Both the position numbers and the translations under genes were made by a program. Shown here in pieces: positions 1 to 7,416 of a DNA stretch of 53,665 nt (its first letter is position 1; every line of letters begins with the position of its first letter). Below the pieces are notes generated by a model. The model was not told the origin of the DNA. It saw only the letters and a list, made by a program, of their open reading frames with translations, and ran no database searches. Origin of the DNA: URNF01 sp045638005 (lineage in GTDB: Bacteria > Bacillota > Clostridia > Oscillospirales > Acutalibacteraceae); contig JAZUAN010000046.1 in NCBI GenBank assembly GCA_045638005.1, forward strand, positions 1 to 53,665, read 5' to 3'.

Positions 1-45
1 CTCCAAAACCGCGTGCCGTGGGTTCAAATCCTACTGCCCCTGCCA
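1..45 (+). tRNA. tRNA-Trp (anticodon CCA), 3' part
   Basis: This is the 3' portion of a tRNA cut by the window edge. The anticodon loop CTCCAAA (1-7) carries anticodon CCA at 3-5. It is followed by the 3' anticodon stem (8-12), a 5-nt variable loop, a T-arm with stem GTGGG/CCTAC around TTCAAAT (18-34), the 3' acceptor strand TGCCCCT (35-41), discriminator G and an encoded CCA (43-45). The acceptor strand and T-arm match typical Firmicute tRNA-Trp. The 5' half is outside the window. Confidence 0.9.
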
Positions 46-132
46 AAACAAGCCAAAGATTTGCGTTCATATCCCCCATAGGCAATTGGAGCCGCCGGGT
101 ATGATGTGAGCAAATCTTTGGCTTGTTTTTTG
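45..132 (+). terminator. Long inverted repeat with T-run after tRNA-Trp
   Basis: A perfect 20-bp inverted repeat (45-64 with 110-129) surrounds a 45-nt loop, and the right arm runs into a T-tract. The left arm starts on the last base of the tRNA CCA end. It could end tRNA transcription, but the loop is unusually long for an intrinsic terminator, so a small mobile-element relic is also possible. Confidence 0.45.
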
Positions 133-157
133 TCTAGAGTAAATGGATGCAGGACCT

Positions 158-185
158 GAAAAGTGTGTGCAAACACACACTTTTC
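158..185. repeat. 12-bp perfect hairpin
   Basis: GAAAAGTGTGTG (158-169) pairs perfectly with CACACACTTTTC (174-185) around a CAAA tetraloop. No T-run follows on either strand and no gene is adjacent, so its role is unknown. Confidence 0.5.
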
Positions 186-190
186 GCAAA

Positions 191-264
191 GAGGTTGCGA
201 GATAGCATGTAAAACTCGCAAGCATAAAAGCGCAACCTCGGTTCAAATCCAGAGATAAACACCA
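191..264 (+). other. Degenerate tRNA-like 3' end and inverted repeat
   Basis: GAGGTTGCG (191-199) pairs with CGCAACCTC (231-239). This is followed by a T-arm-like GGTTCAAATCC (240-250) and a terminal ACCA (261-264). The 11-nt T-arm string is identical to that of tRNA-Trp at 21-31. No matching 5' acceptor strand or anticodon arm can be found, and the T-stem needs a bulged A to pair. It looks like a decayed tRNA or a recombination footprint rather than a working tRNA. Confidence 0.3.
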
Positions 265-282
265 CCCAATCGGGTGTTTTTT
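263..282 (+). terminator. Intrinsic terminator
   Basis: CACCC (263-267) pairs with GGGTG (272-276) around AATC, followed by six T residues. It lies directly after the tRNA-like ACCA end, the usual place for a tRNA terminator. Confidence 0.55.
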
Positions 283-509
283 CAACTAAATCCACCCTTG
301 CGGGTGGGTGAAATATTGCTTCACAATGTCAAATTCTCGTTTCGCTCGAGTGAAATCGCTGCGGCGGTGGGGGATTTAATTTCATCTTTTGGCGTTTTCA
401 TGGGGTTTGCGAGCAGAAGTTTGAGAGCGCAGAGATGCAGACGCAAGCCCAATTACTCCGTTGCACAACATTAAACTATATGGTATATTTGATCTGATTT
501 TCATCGTTG
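283..509. other. Gene-free spacer
   Basis: The gap between tRNA-Trp and the HAD gene holds, beyond the structures listed separately, only a short hairpin CCACCC-TTGC-GGGTGG (near 291-306). No open frame here has a ribosome binding site or recognisable product. Confidence 0.5.
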
Positions 510-538
510 TTGACAGGCTGTTTTCGGGGTGTTATAAT
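510..538 (+). promoter_or_regulatory. Consensus sigma-A promoter for the HAD gene
   Basis: TTGACA (510-515), a 17-nt spacer and TATAAT (533-538) match the housekeeping consensus exactly. The start codon of the HAD gene is 33 nt downstream of the -10 box. This promoter lies inside a longer upstream reading frame and so rules out the more upstream starts. Confidence 0.85.
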
Positions 539-571
539 TCTTTGAACGAGCATTGTCGAAAGGAACATCTT

Positions 572-1279
572 ATGTCGAAAAAAGCAATTTTATTCGATTT
601 GGACGGTACGTTGTTGCCGATGGATCAGGATGCGTTTATTAAGGCGTATTTCCGCGAATTAGCAGCCAAAATGGCACCGCTCGGCTTTGAACCGCAGACC
701 TTTATTCGGGCGATGTGGACAGGCATTGAGGCGATGATGAAAAACAACGGTGTCGAAACTAACGAAACTGTGTTTTTTAAAACGTTTTCTGCTGCATGTG
801 ACAACTATGTTGTGGCGCACTTGGATGCTTTCAAAGAATTCTACCGCAACGAATTTGAGCGAGCGCGCGTGCATTGCGGGGTCAATCCCGCCGTACCGCA
901 GCTTTTGAATGATTTGAAAACGGCAGGGCATCGCATTGTGCTTGCCACCAGTCCGGTGTATCCGAGAATTGCCGTGGAAGCCCGTGTGCGCTGGGCAGGA
1001 ATCAATATGTCCGATTTTGAGTTGGTTACTACATATGAAAACAGCAACTTTTGCAAGCCGAATCCCGCGTATTATAAAGATATCGCAGATCGTCTGCACC
1101 TTTTACCGGAGGAGTGCGTGATGATCGGCAATGATACCACCGATGATCTGCCGGCAGCGGAGGTAGGGATGCAGGTGTTTATTTTAACCGATAATTTGAT
1201 CAATAAAGCGCAAAAAGATATTTCTACATATCCTCACGGCGATTTTAATGCAATGAAGATTTTTTTGAGGAAACTGTGA
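572..1279 (+). CDS. HAD-superfamily hydrolase (phosphatase)
   Basis: A 235-residue cytoplasmic hydrolase, probably a small-molecule phosphatase; the substrate cannot be read from sequence. Motif I is FDLDGT with nucleophile D9 and acid/base D11. Motif II is around the TS of VLATSP, and motif IV is GNDTTDD with D188 and D192. A helical cap lies between motif I and II (HAD subfamily I type). ATG 572 was chosen because it follows AAAGGA and a perfect promoter at 510-538. It is transcribed alone; the next gene has its own promoter at 1325. Confidence 0.85.
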   Translation: MSKKAILFDLDGTLLPMDQDAFIKAYFRELAAKMAPLGFEPQTFIRAMWTGIEAMMKNNGVETNETVFFKTFSAACDNYVVAHLDAFKEFYRNEFERARVHCGVNPAVPQLLNDLKTAGHRIVLATSPVYPRIAVEARVRWAGINMSDFELVTTYENSNFCKPNPAYYKDIADRLHLLPEECVMIGNDTTDDLPAAEVGMQVFILTDNLINKAQKDISTYPHGDFNAMKIFLRKL

Positions 1280-1324
1280 CACAGTGAATTCAACCGAAAG
1301 TTTTGTTATATATATGTTTATATA

Positions 1325-1353
1325 TTGACGAAAAAGCATATTTGTTCTATAAT
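1325..1353 (+). promoter_or_regulatory. Sigma-A promoter for the small zinc-knuckle protein
   Basis: TTGACG (1325-1330), 17-nt spacer, TATAAT (1348-1353). The GTG start with its AAAGGAGG site lies 34 nt downstream, so an in-frame ATG at 1325 falls inside the promoter and is not the start. Confidence 0.8.
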
Positions 1354-1387
1354 AGGTGGATGCCCATACAAAAGGAGGTTGAAAACT

Positions 1388-1651
1388 GTGAACAAAGGCG
1401 TGTTAACACTCATCAGCTTGGCGCTCGCTGTAATGATCGGTTTGTTTACTATTTTCAACTTCGGGATAAGCGGAAAAAATATTAGAGTGTATGCACAAAC
1501 GGAAGATGCCATTTTCTTTTATCCGATATGTCCTGTATGTAAAAGCAAAGGGACATTATGCAGTACGGTTGTATTATCCGGCGAAAACCATATTTCAAAG
1601 CATGTTTGTGAAAAATGTTGGATATCGTTTGAAGCAGAGGTCAGAGGGTAA
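1388..1651 (+). CDS. Small membrane protein with Cys-pair knuckle
   Basis: An 87-residue protein that I do not recognise. It starts at GTG, 9-10 nt after a perfect AAAGGAGG. Residues about 5-28 are hydrophobic and look like a signal anchor or uncleaved signal peptide. The rest carries a CPVC pair and a later CEKC pair, a likely structural zinc site of the rubredoxin-knuckle type on the side away from the N-terminus. A consensus promoter in front and a strong terminator behind make it a single-gene unit. The function is unknown. Confidence 0.7.
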   Translation: MNKGVLTLISLALAVMIGLFTIFNFGISGKNIRVYAQTEDAIFFYPICPVCKSKGTLCSTVVLSGENHISKHVCEKCWISFEAEVRG

Positions 1652-1661
1652 GTTTTATAAT

Positions 1662-1690
1662 AAAAAAGAGACGCAAAGCGTCTCTTTTTT
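1662..1690. terminator. Bidirectional intrinsic terminator
   Basis: A 13-bp arm pair (1662-1674 with 1678-1690), with GAGACGC/GCGTCTC as the core and A/T runs on both sides, serves the plus-strand gene ending at 1651 and the minus-strand gene ending at 1701. Confidence 0.9.
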
Positions 1691-1700
1691 ATTGTGTTTT

Positions 1701-2055
1701 TCATCCTGCAATCACTTTAATATTTTTAAGCAGCAGCTTCGCATTACGCAGCACAAAATATAAGCCATGCTGTACAGTGGGGGTATAGGGAAGACTGTCA
1801 ACGACTGCATCGTCGAAATGTACAGTCGCAGTGCTCGATTTTGCATCGGCAGTCAATCGCACGGTTACCGTCTTATCTTTTGGCAGTGGCAGCCACAATG
1901 CGTTTGCAAGTTCACGTTTCATTGGCATGTCTTCATTCCAAAAAAGACCGCATTCCGCATCGTCTCCCTGCAATTCGCAGGTGAAGGTGCGTTCAATTTT
2001 TACTTTGTACTGAAAAATAACGATTTTTGATTTGCGTGAGCAGTGGTGTGATCAT
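1701..2055 (-). pseudogene. Hypothetical protein with apparent single-base frameshift
   Basis: An ATG at 2055 follows an AAGGAGAAGG site (2060-2069) but opens only 20 codons before a TGA at 1993-1995. The frame ending at 1701 is open across the stop and continues as a plausible beta-rich chain (KIERTFTCEL...GLFWNED...IKVIAG). Removing one A from the five-A run at 1997-2001 would join the two into a 117-residue protein. The family is not recognised. An internal TTG start near 1973 is possible but has no ribosome site. Confidence 0.55.
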
Positions 2056-2085
2056 TGTGCCTTCTCCTTGATATTGTATATCCTC

Positions 2086-2113
2086 ATAATAGTACAAAAA
2101 ATTAAAAATTCAA
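2086..2113 (-). promoter_or_regulatory. Probable promoter for the 1701-2055 gene
   Basis: On the minus strand, TTGAAT (2108-2113), a 16-nt spacer and TATTAT (2086-2091) precede the AAGGAGAAGG site by about 17 nt. Confidence 0.45.
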
Positions 2114-2197
2114 TATCGTTGTAGAAAGTCTAAAGATATATCGCAAAAAATATATAATTGTGACTGTGGCAGGCATACTATCGGCGGAGGGATAGTT

Positions 2198-3184
2198 ATG
2201 TGTACTGCAATTTCCGTTTTAAACAAACACCACTATTTCGGCAGGACGCTGGATTATGAGATGTCATACGGTGAATGCGTCACGATAACGCCGCGGCGGT
2301 ATCCTTTTCGGTTTTGTAACGGCGAAGAATTAAAAGAACATTATGCCATGATCGGTATGGCGGCAATTAAAGACGGTTATCCGCTGTACTACGACGCTAC
2401 TAATGAAAAAGGTCTTTCAATGGCGGGGCTTTTATTCAGCGGTAACGCTGTGTACCACAAACCGTCACAGGACAGGGAAAATATTGCAGCTTTTGAATGT
2501 ATTCCGTGGATACTGGGTAAATGTGCAACCCTGGAAGAGGCGAGAGGGTTACTTAATCGTGTCCACTTAGTGGATACTGCATTTAATGAACAGCTGCCGC
2601 CTTCTCCTTTACATTGGATCATTGCCGATAAAAGCGGCTGTATAGTTGTGGAGCCGCTGAAAGATGGGTTGCATATTCACGAAAATCCGATAGGTGTACT
2701 GACCAATAATCCACCCTTTGAGTATCATCGACTACACCTTACGGAATATCTGCAATTGACCGATAAACCACCGCGCAATTCGCTGTGTAGCGAATTGCCT
2801 TTACAACCATATAGCCGCGGTATGGGCGCTGTTGGCCTGCCGGGTGACTATTCATCTGCGTCAAGATTTGTCAGGGCGGCATTTTTGAAGTGGCATACAT
2901 GCAAATGCGACACCTCCGAAAACGCAATTATACAGTTCTTTCGTGCTCTACGTGCGGTTGAAGTGCCGAGCGGTTGTGTTACCCTTTCAAATGGCGATAG
3001 GGTGAAGACGGTGTACACCTCCTGCTGTGATACTCAAAAAGGAATATACTACTATTCTACGTATGAGAATTTCGGTATTTTTGCTGTGAACATGTATGCG
3101 CAAGACTTGACGGGTGACCGCCTTTTGTGGTATCCTCTTGAAAAGGACTTGCGAATTTATAGTGTGAATGCCGCACAAAAGTAA
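2198..3184 (+). CDS. Choloylglycine hydrolase family (bile salt hydrolase-like)
   Basis: A 328-residue Ntn-hydrolase of the conjugated bile acid hydrolase/penicillin V acylase family. It would cleave the amide bond of glycine- or taurine-conjugated bile acids, or related N-acyl amides. Met removal exposes nucleophile C2. R16, D19, N170 (in VLTNNP) and R223 (in ASRFVR) match the catalytic Cys2/Arg18/Asp21/Asn175/Arg228 set of Clostridium perfringens BSH, and the TYENF segment near the C-terminus is also shared. The position equal to BSH Asn82 (Tyr in penicillin V acylases) is Leu79, so bile-salt specificity is not certain. There is no signal peptide, as usual for Gram-positive BSH. The start is supported by GGAGG (2186-2190). 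Confidence 0.85.
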   Translation: MCTAISVLNKHHYFGRTLDYEMSYGECVTITPRRYPFRFCNGEELKEHYAMIGMAAIKDGYPLYYDATNEKGLSMAGLLFSGNAVYHKPSQDRENIAAFECIPWILGKCATLEEARGLLNRVHLVDTAFNEQLPPSPLHWIIADKSGCIVVEPLKDGLHIHENPIGVLTNNPPFEYHRLHLTEYLQLTDKPPRNSLCSELPLQPYSRGMGAVGLPGDYSSASRFVRAAFLKWHTCKCDTSENAIIQFFRALRAVEVPSGCVTLSNGDRVKTVYTSCCDTQKGIYYYSTYENFGIFAVNMYAQDLTGDRLLWYPLEKDLRIYSVNAAQK

Positions 3185-3192
3185 GATGCAAA

Positions 3193-3937
3193 ATGAAACT
3201 GTTATTTTTGGGGACCGGACACGGCGTACCGACTGTGGATCGTTTCTTTTCCGCCACTTTATTGGAGTGTGGTGGGCAATATTATCTTATTGATGCCGGT
3301 GCACCGATTGCTGAGTTGTTTGTTCGCTACGGCATTTCCTATGAGAAACTGCGCGCTGTGCTTTTTGATCCATCGGCATTCAGATCACACATTCGGTTTG
3401 CCGCATTTGGCAAGCATGTCCACATGGTACTACAAAAACAGTAATTACGATATTTATATGACAGAGCAGCAAGGCGTCGATGCTCTGCGTACATACTTGT
3501 TGTCCGCTGTGAACACGCTGGATGATGAGCGTATTCGTATGCATGCTTTTACTTCCGGCAAGATATACGAGGATGAAAATATTACTGTTACTGCCATACC
3601 CACTGATCACATGAATGGAGAGCATCCCTCTTATGCGTTTATGATCGAGGGTGATGGAAAACGCATATTCTTCACCGGAGATATGCATTGCGGCTCGCCC
3701 GATGACTTCCCGATGCTTGCCAAAGAACTCCCCTCTGAACTTATTGTTTCGGAGTTTGTGCATTTCTGTAAAGATACTCTTTTGCCGCATTTACAAGCTT
3801 GTAAGACAAAACGAGTGCTATTTAACCACTACAATGAAAATTGGACGCCGCCGGTAGTGGAGTGGATGAAAACGAAAGAAGCGGGGCTGCCTTTTCCGAT
3901 CAGCCTTGTTTGTGACGGAGATACGGTTGAACTTTAA
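3193..3937 (+). pseudogene. Metallo-beta-lactamase-fold hydrolase, apparent +1 frameshift
   Basis: The N-terminal part (3193-3370) gives the opening strand LGTGHGVPT and LIDAG typical of RNase Z/MBL-fold hydrolases. The frame then shifts, and the metal motif HRHSDH, a later TDH and FTGDMHC appear in the next frame to the stop at 3937. Deleting one C of the CC at 3370-3371 gives a continuous 247-residue protein reading LFDHRHSDH at the join. It lies 8 nt after the choloylglycine hydrolase and is probably co-transcribed with it. It is either a recent pseudogene or a base-call error. Confidence 0.75.
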
Positions 3938-3943
3938 TATGCC

Positions 3944-3984
3944 AACACACCCTGCGGGGCAACGCTTTATGGGGTGTGTTTTTT
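3944..3984 (+). terminator. Intrinsic terminator
   Basis: AACACACCC (3944-3952) pairs with GGGTGTGTT (3972-3980), followed by T residues. It closes the unit that starts at the choloylglycine hydrolase. Confidence 0.8.
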
Positions 3985-4096
3985 ATAGGTAAAATAAAAA
4001 GCAGAAATATGGTAAAAAATATGGAAAAAGCGGAAAAGATATGCTATATTACTACTGGAATAACACACGCAATTTAATTCGAAGGGAAACTATAAC

Positions 4097-5455
4097 ATGA
4101 GAATTATTGTTGTTGGCTGCGGAAAGATAGGCACCACCATTGTGGAAAGCTTTGTTTTAGAAGGACACGATGTTGTGGCTATGGATAACAATCCCGCCGC
4201 TATCGCGGAAATCACCAATATATATGATGTGATCGGTGTTTGCGGCAACGGTGTTGACTATGAACCCTTGCAAGAAGCAGAGGTCGAGAAAGCAGAATTA
4301 TTGGTTGCCGTAACCGGTTCGGATGAGCAAAATATGCTCAGTTGCTTTATGGCGCGCCGTATGGGAGCAAAGCATACCATCGCCCGCATCCGCAACCCTG
4401 AATATAATGACCAGAGTTTGGGATTTATGCGTCAGCAGTTAAATCTCTCCATGGCGATAAATCCGGAGTCGTTAGCGGCACAGGAATTGTTTAAAATTTT
4501 AAAGCTGCCGTCTGCTATCACGGTTGAGACGTTCTCTCGCCGTAATTTTGAAATGATAGAGCTTGTGCTGCGTCAGAATTCCTTACTCATCGGATATACT
4601 TTGATGCAGTTGCGTAAAAAGTATCCCGCAAAATTTCTTGTTTGTGTGGTACAGCGCGAGGACAAAGTATATATTCCTGATGGTAATTTTGTGCTTGAAG
4701 CAGGGGATAGGATCGGTATTGTGGCCACCCCCGCTGAATTGCATAGATTGTTGCGCATGATCGGGGTTATGCAAAAACAGGCGAAAAGTGTTATGATACT
4801 CGGCGCCAGCCGAATAGCGTATTATCTTGCTAAAATGCTGCTTGATAACGGCACTTCCGTAAAAATTATTGATAAGGATCGTGCGCGTTGCGAGGAATTC
4901 TCCAATCTTCTGCCCGCTGCTACGATCATCGAAGGTGACGGCGCACAACAGGAATTGTTGTTGGAAGAAGGCATAGGAACAGTGGATGCCTTTGTTGCGC
5001 TTACCGGTATGGATGAAGCCAATATCCTTGTTTCCATCTTTGCTTCAACACATAATGTTCCCAAGGTGATAGCGAAAGTGAACCGTCATGAGTTAGCGGA
5101 AATGGCTGAGAAACTGGGACTGGAATGTATCGTTTCACCGAAAAAGATCGTTTCAGATGTTGTTTGCCGATACGCACGTGCTCTGAAAAACTCTTTAGGC
5201 AGTAAAGTGGAAACGCTTTACAAGCTTATGGACGGCAAAGCGGAAGCCTTGGAGTTTAGGGTGCAATCGGATTTCAAGGGTGTGGATACACCGCTTAAAG
5301 TTTTGGCGCTCAAACCGGATATACTGATTGCGGGTATTGTACGCGGCAGAAAGGTCATTCTTCCCAGCGGTGATGATGTGATTGAGGCGGGAGATAAAGT
5401 GATCGTGCTGGCGGCGAGAAAGCAGTTAGAGGATCTTGCAGATATTATGCAGTAA
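4097..5455 (+). CDS. trkA: Trk potassium uptake regulator TrkA
   Basis: A 452-residue cytoplasmic gating subunit of the Trk/Ktr potassium system, with two RCK units in tandem. The first Rossmann domain starts with VGCGKIG (residues 6-12) and its acidic MDNN strand end; the second starts at ILGASRIAYYLAK. Each is followed by an RCK-C (TrkA-C) domain. The length matches double-RCK TrkA proteins. It binds NAD(H)/nucleotides and sits beneath the TrkH pore. The gene begins a four-gene operon, with trkH 18 nt downstream. Confidence 0.95.
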   Translation: MRIIVVGCGKIGTTIVESFVLEGHDVVAMDNNPAAIAEITNIYDVIGVCGNGVDYEPLQEAEVEKAELLVAVTGSDEQNMLSCFMARRMGAKHTIARIRNPEYNDQSLGFMRQQLNLSMAINPESLAAQELFKILKLPSAITVETFSRRNFEMIELVLRQNSLLIGYTLMQLRKKYPAKFLVCVVQREDKVYIPDGNFVLEAGDRIGIVATPAELHRLLRMIGVMQKQAKSVMILGASRIAYYLAKMLLDNGTSVKIIDKDRARCEEFSNLLPAATIIEGDGAQQELLLEEGIGTVDAFVALTGMDEANILVSIFASTHNVPKVIAKVNRHELAEMAEKLGLECIVSPKKIVSDVVCRYARALKNSLGSKVETLYKLMDGKAEALEFRVQSDFKGVDTPLKVLALKPDILIAGIVRGRKVILPSGDDVIEAGDKVIVLAARKQLEDLADIMQ

Positions 5456-5473
5456 AGGCGGCGGAATACAGCT

Positions 5474-6916
5474 ATGAATTATAAAATGATCGCGTATACC
5501 GTCGGTAGGATGATCTTGACCGAAGCGGTTTTGCTGATACTGCCGTTAATGGTTGCGCTCATATATGGAGAGTCGTGCTTTTTGGCATTTATATGGACAA
5601 TCGGTGTGGCCGCGCTTGTTGGTTTACCTTTGATGTTATTTTTTAAGCCGAAAACGCAGTTGATCTATGCAAAAGAAGGCTTTATCATCGTTTCGCTTAC
5701 GTGGATTTTCGTTTCTTTGATCGGTGCATTGCCGTTTGTGCTCAGCGGAGAGATCCCCTCCTTTGCGGATGCGTTTTTTGAATCGGTGAGTGGTCTGACC
5801 ACGACCGGTGCTTCTATTCTGACTGATGTGAAGGCTATCAGTAAAGGACTTTTGTTTTGGCGCAGTTTTACGCATTGGATTGGCGGTATGGGTGTTTTGG
5901 TGTTTATTGTAGCCGTTTTGCCCAATTTTTCCGGAAGATCTATCCATATTTTACGCGCTGAGATGCCGGGGCCTATTGTCGGAAAACTGGTTCCCCGCAT
6001 AAAAGATACAGCGAAGTTATTGTACTTGATTTATATCGTAATGACCGTTGTATTGATCATACTGTTGCTTTGCGGTGGCATGAACTTATTTGAAAGTGCG
6101 GTACACGCATTCGGTACGGCGGGTACGGGCGGCTTTTCCGTTTTGGCTGACGGTATTTCTTCGTATAATCCTTATTTGCAATGGGTTATTGCGATTTTTA
6201 TGCTGCTGTTTGGTGTAAATTTCAATCTGTACTATTTATTGCTTATCCGTCGTTTTCGCGCGGCTTCTTGCAACGCCGAACTGTGGTTGTATGTGATTAT
6301 CGTGGCGGTAGCGACCGGGAGCATTACATTGAATATTCTGCCGCAGTATGACGGCGTTTGGGAATCGCTGCGACATGCAGCTTTTCAGGTATCATCTATT
6401 ATTACCACAACCGGCTTTGCCACAACCGATTTTAATTTGTGGCCGGATCTCTCCAGAATGATCTTGCTGATGCTTATGTTTATTGGCGGCTGCGCGGGTT
6501 CCACAGCGGGTGGTCTTAAAGTATCCCGTGTGTTGATACTTTCTCGTATGATCCGCCGTGAATTTCGGCGTATGCTGCACCCTCGTTCTGTGAACACGGT
6601 GAAAATGGATGGAAAGCAACTGGATGACACCACCTTGAATGGCGTGAGCACGTATTTTGCGATATATATTCTGTGCTTCGCTGTGATCTTTTTGGTGATT
6701 TCATTTGAACCGTTTGGATTTGAAACGAATTTTACCGCTGCAGCTTCTTGTTTCAACAATGTGGGTCCCGGTCTCGGGGCAGTGGGGCCGATGGGAAGTT
6801 ATGCCGGCTATTCGGTGTTGTCAAAATATATACTCTCATTGGCAATGTTACTTGGGCGTTTAGAGATTTATCCGCTTTTGCTTATGTTTATGCCGGTGAC
6901 GTGGAGTAAAAAATAA
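5474..6916 (+). CDS. trkH: Trk potassium transporter pore subunit TrkH
   Basis: A 480-residue membrane protein with about ten hydrophobic helices arranged as four M-P-M repeats. The four selectivity-filter segments are visible: TTTGAS, GTAGTGGFS, TTTGFAT and NNVGPGLG. The GGCAGSTAGG segment matches the intramembrane loop typical of TrkH. It transports potassium and is gated by TrkA, which is encoded immediately upstream. The length fits the family. Confidence 0.95.
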   Translation: MNYKMIAYTVGRMILTEAVLLILPLMVALIYGESCFLAFIWTIGVAALVGLPLMLFFKPKTQLIYAKEGFIIVSLTWIFVSLIGALPFVLSGEIPSFADAFFESVSGLTTTGASILTDVKAISKGLLFWRSFTHWIGGMGVLVFIVAVLPNFSGRSIHILRAEMPGPIVGKLVPRIKDTAKLLYLIYIVMTVVLIILLLCGGMNLFESAVHAFGTAGTGGFSVLADGISSYNPYLQWVIAIFMLLFGVNFNLYYLLLIRRFRAASCNAELWLYVIIVAVATGSITLNILPQYDGVWESLRHAAFQVSSIITTTGFATTDFNLWPDLSRMILLMLMFIGGCAGSTAGGLKVSRVLILSRMIRREFRRMLHPRSVNTVKMDGKQLDDTTLNGVSTYFAIYILCFAVIFLVISFEPFGFETNFTAAASCFNNVGPGLGAVGPMGSYAGYSVLSKYILSLAMLLGRLEIYPLLLMFMPVTWSKK

Positions 6917-6928
6917 AGGAAGAATATT

Positions 6929-7405
6929 ATGAAAAAACTGTTTGCTTTGCTTGCGTGCATTTCCATATTGGCATGTTTTTCCGCTTGTGCTGAAAAAGAG
7001 CCGCCGGAGGAAGAATTGATTGAGCCGCCGTTGCAGTTGACCACATTGTTGACCGCCGGGGAGGTGCAACAAGCGACCGGCATAATGGTAGGGGAGCCGC
7101 AACAATTTAACGATGGATCTGCCGGATACTTTTCGAATGATCAATTGCAGGTAGTATATGTAGCTGCTATGGAGACTGATGCTGTAGGTTTTGATGAAAT
7201 GGTAACTGCATTTTCTGCTGCGGGTGAATTGATAGATGCGCCGAATTTGGGTGAAAAGGCCGTGTGGTGTGAAAGCATGGTCGATTTGCTTGTATATGCA
7301 AATGGTTGGGCACTGGATATCCGCGTGGAATATACTCCTACAGATGCTAATGACAGCCTTTTGGCAGCCAGACAGTTGGCGGCCTTGCTGATTGAGAAGA
7401 TATAA
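6929..7405 (+). CDS. Predicted lipoprotein in the trk operon
   Basis: A 158-residue exported protein that I do not recognise. The N-terminus has two Lys, a hydrophobic core and candidate lipobox cysteines at C16 (ILAC) and C20 (FSAC), so membrane lipidation is likely. A Glu/Pro-rich linker follows, then a mixed alpha/beta domain. It lies 12 nt after trkH and 11 nt before an HD-domain gene, so it is part of the same transcript. Whether it affects potassium uptake is unknown. Confidence 0.7.
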   Translation: MKKLFALLACISILACFSACAEKEPPEEELIEPPLQLTTLLTAGEVQQATGIMVGEPQQFNDGSAGYFSNDQLQVVYVAAMETDAVGFDEMVTAFSAAGELIDAPNLGEKAVWCESMVDLLVYANGWALDIRVEYTPTDANDSLLAARQLAALLIEKI

Positions 7406-7416
7406 ACGGAGGTAAT

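Noticed and set aside
274..474. A 66-codon frame in the spacer after tRNA-Trp
   Set aside because: No ribosome site, starts inside a terminator, and has no protein-like features.
3340..3400. Programmed +1 frameshifting in the MBL-fold gene
   Set aside because: No slippery stop context or stimulatory structure is apparent; a simple indel is more likely.
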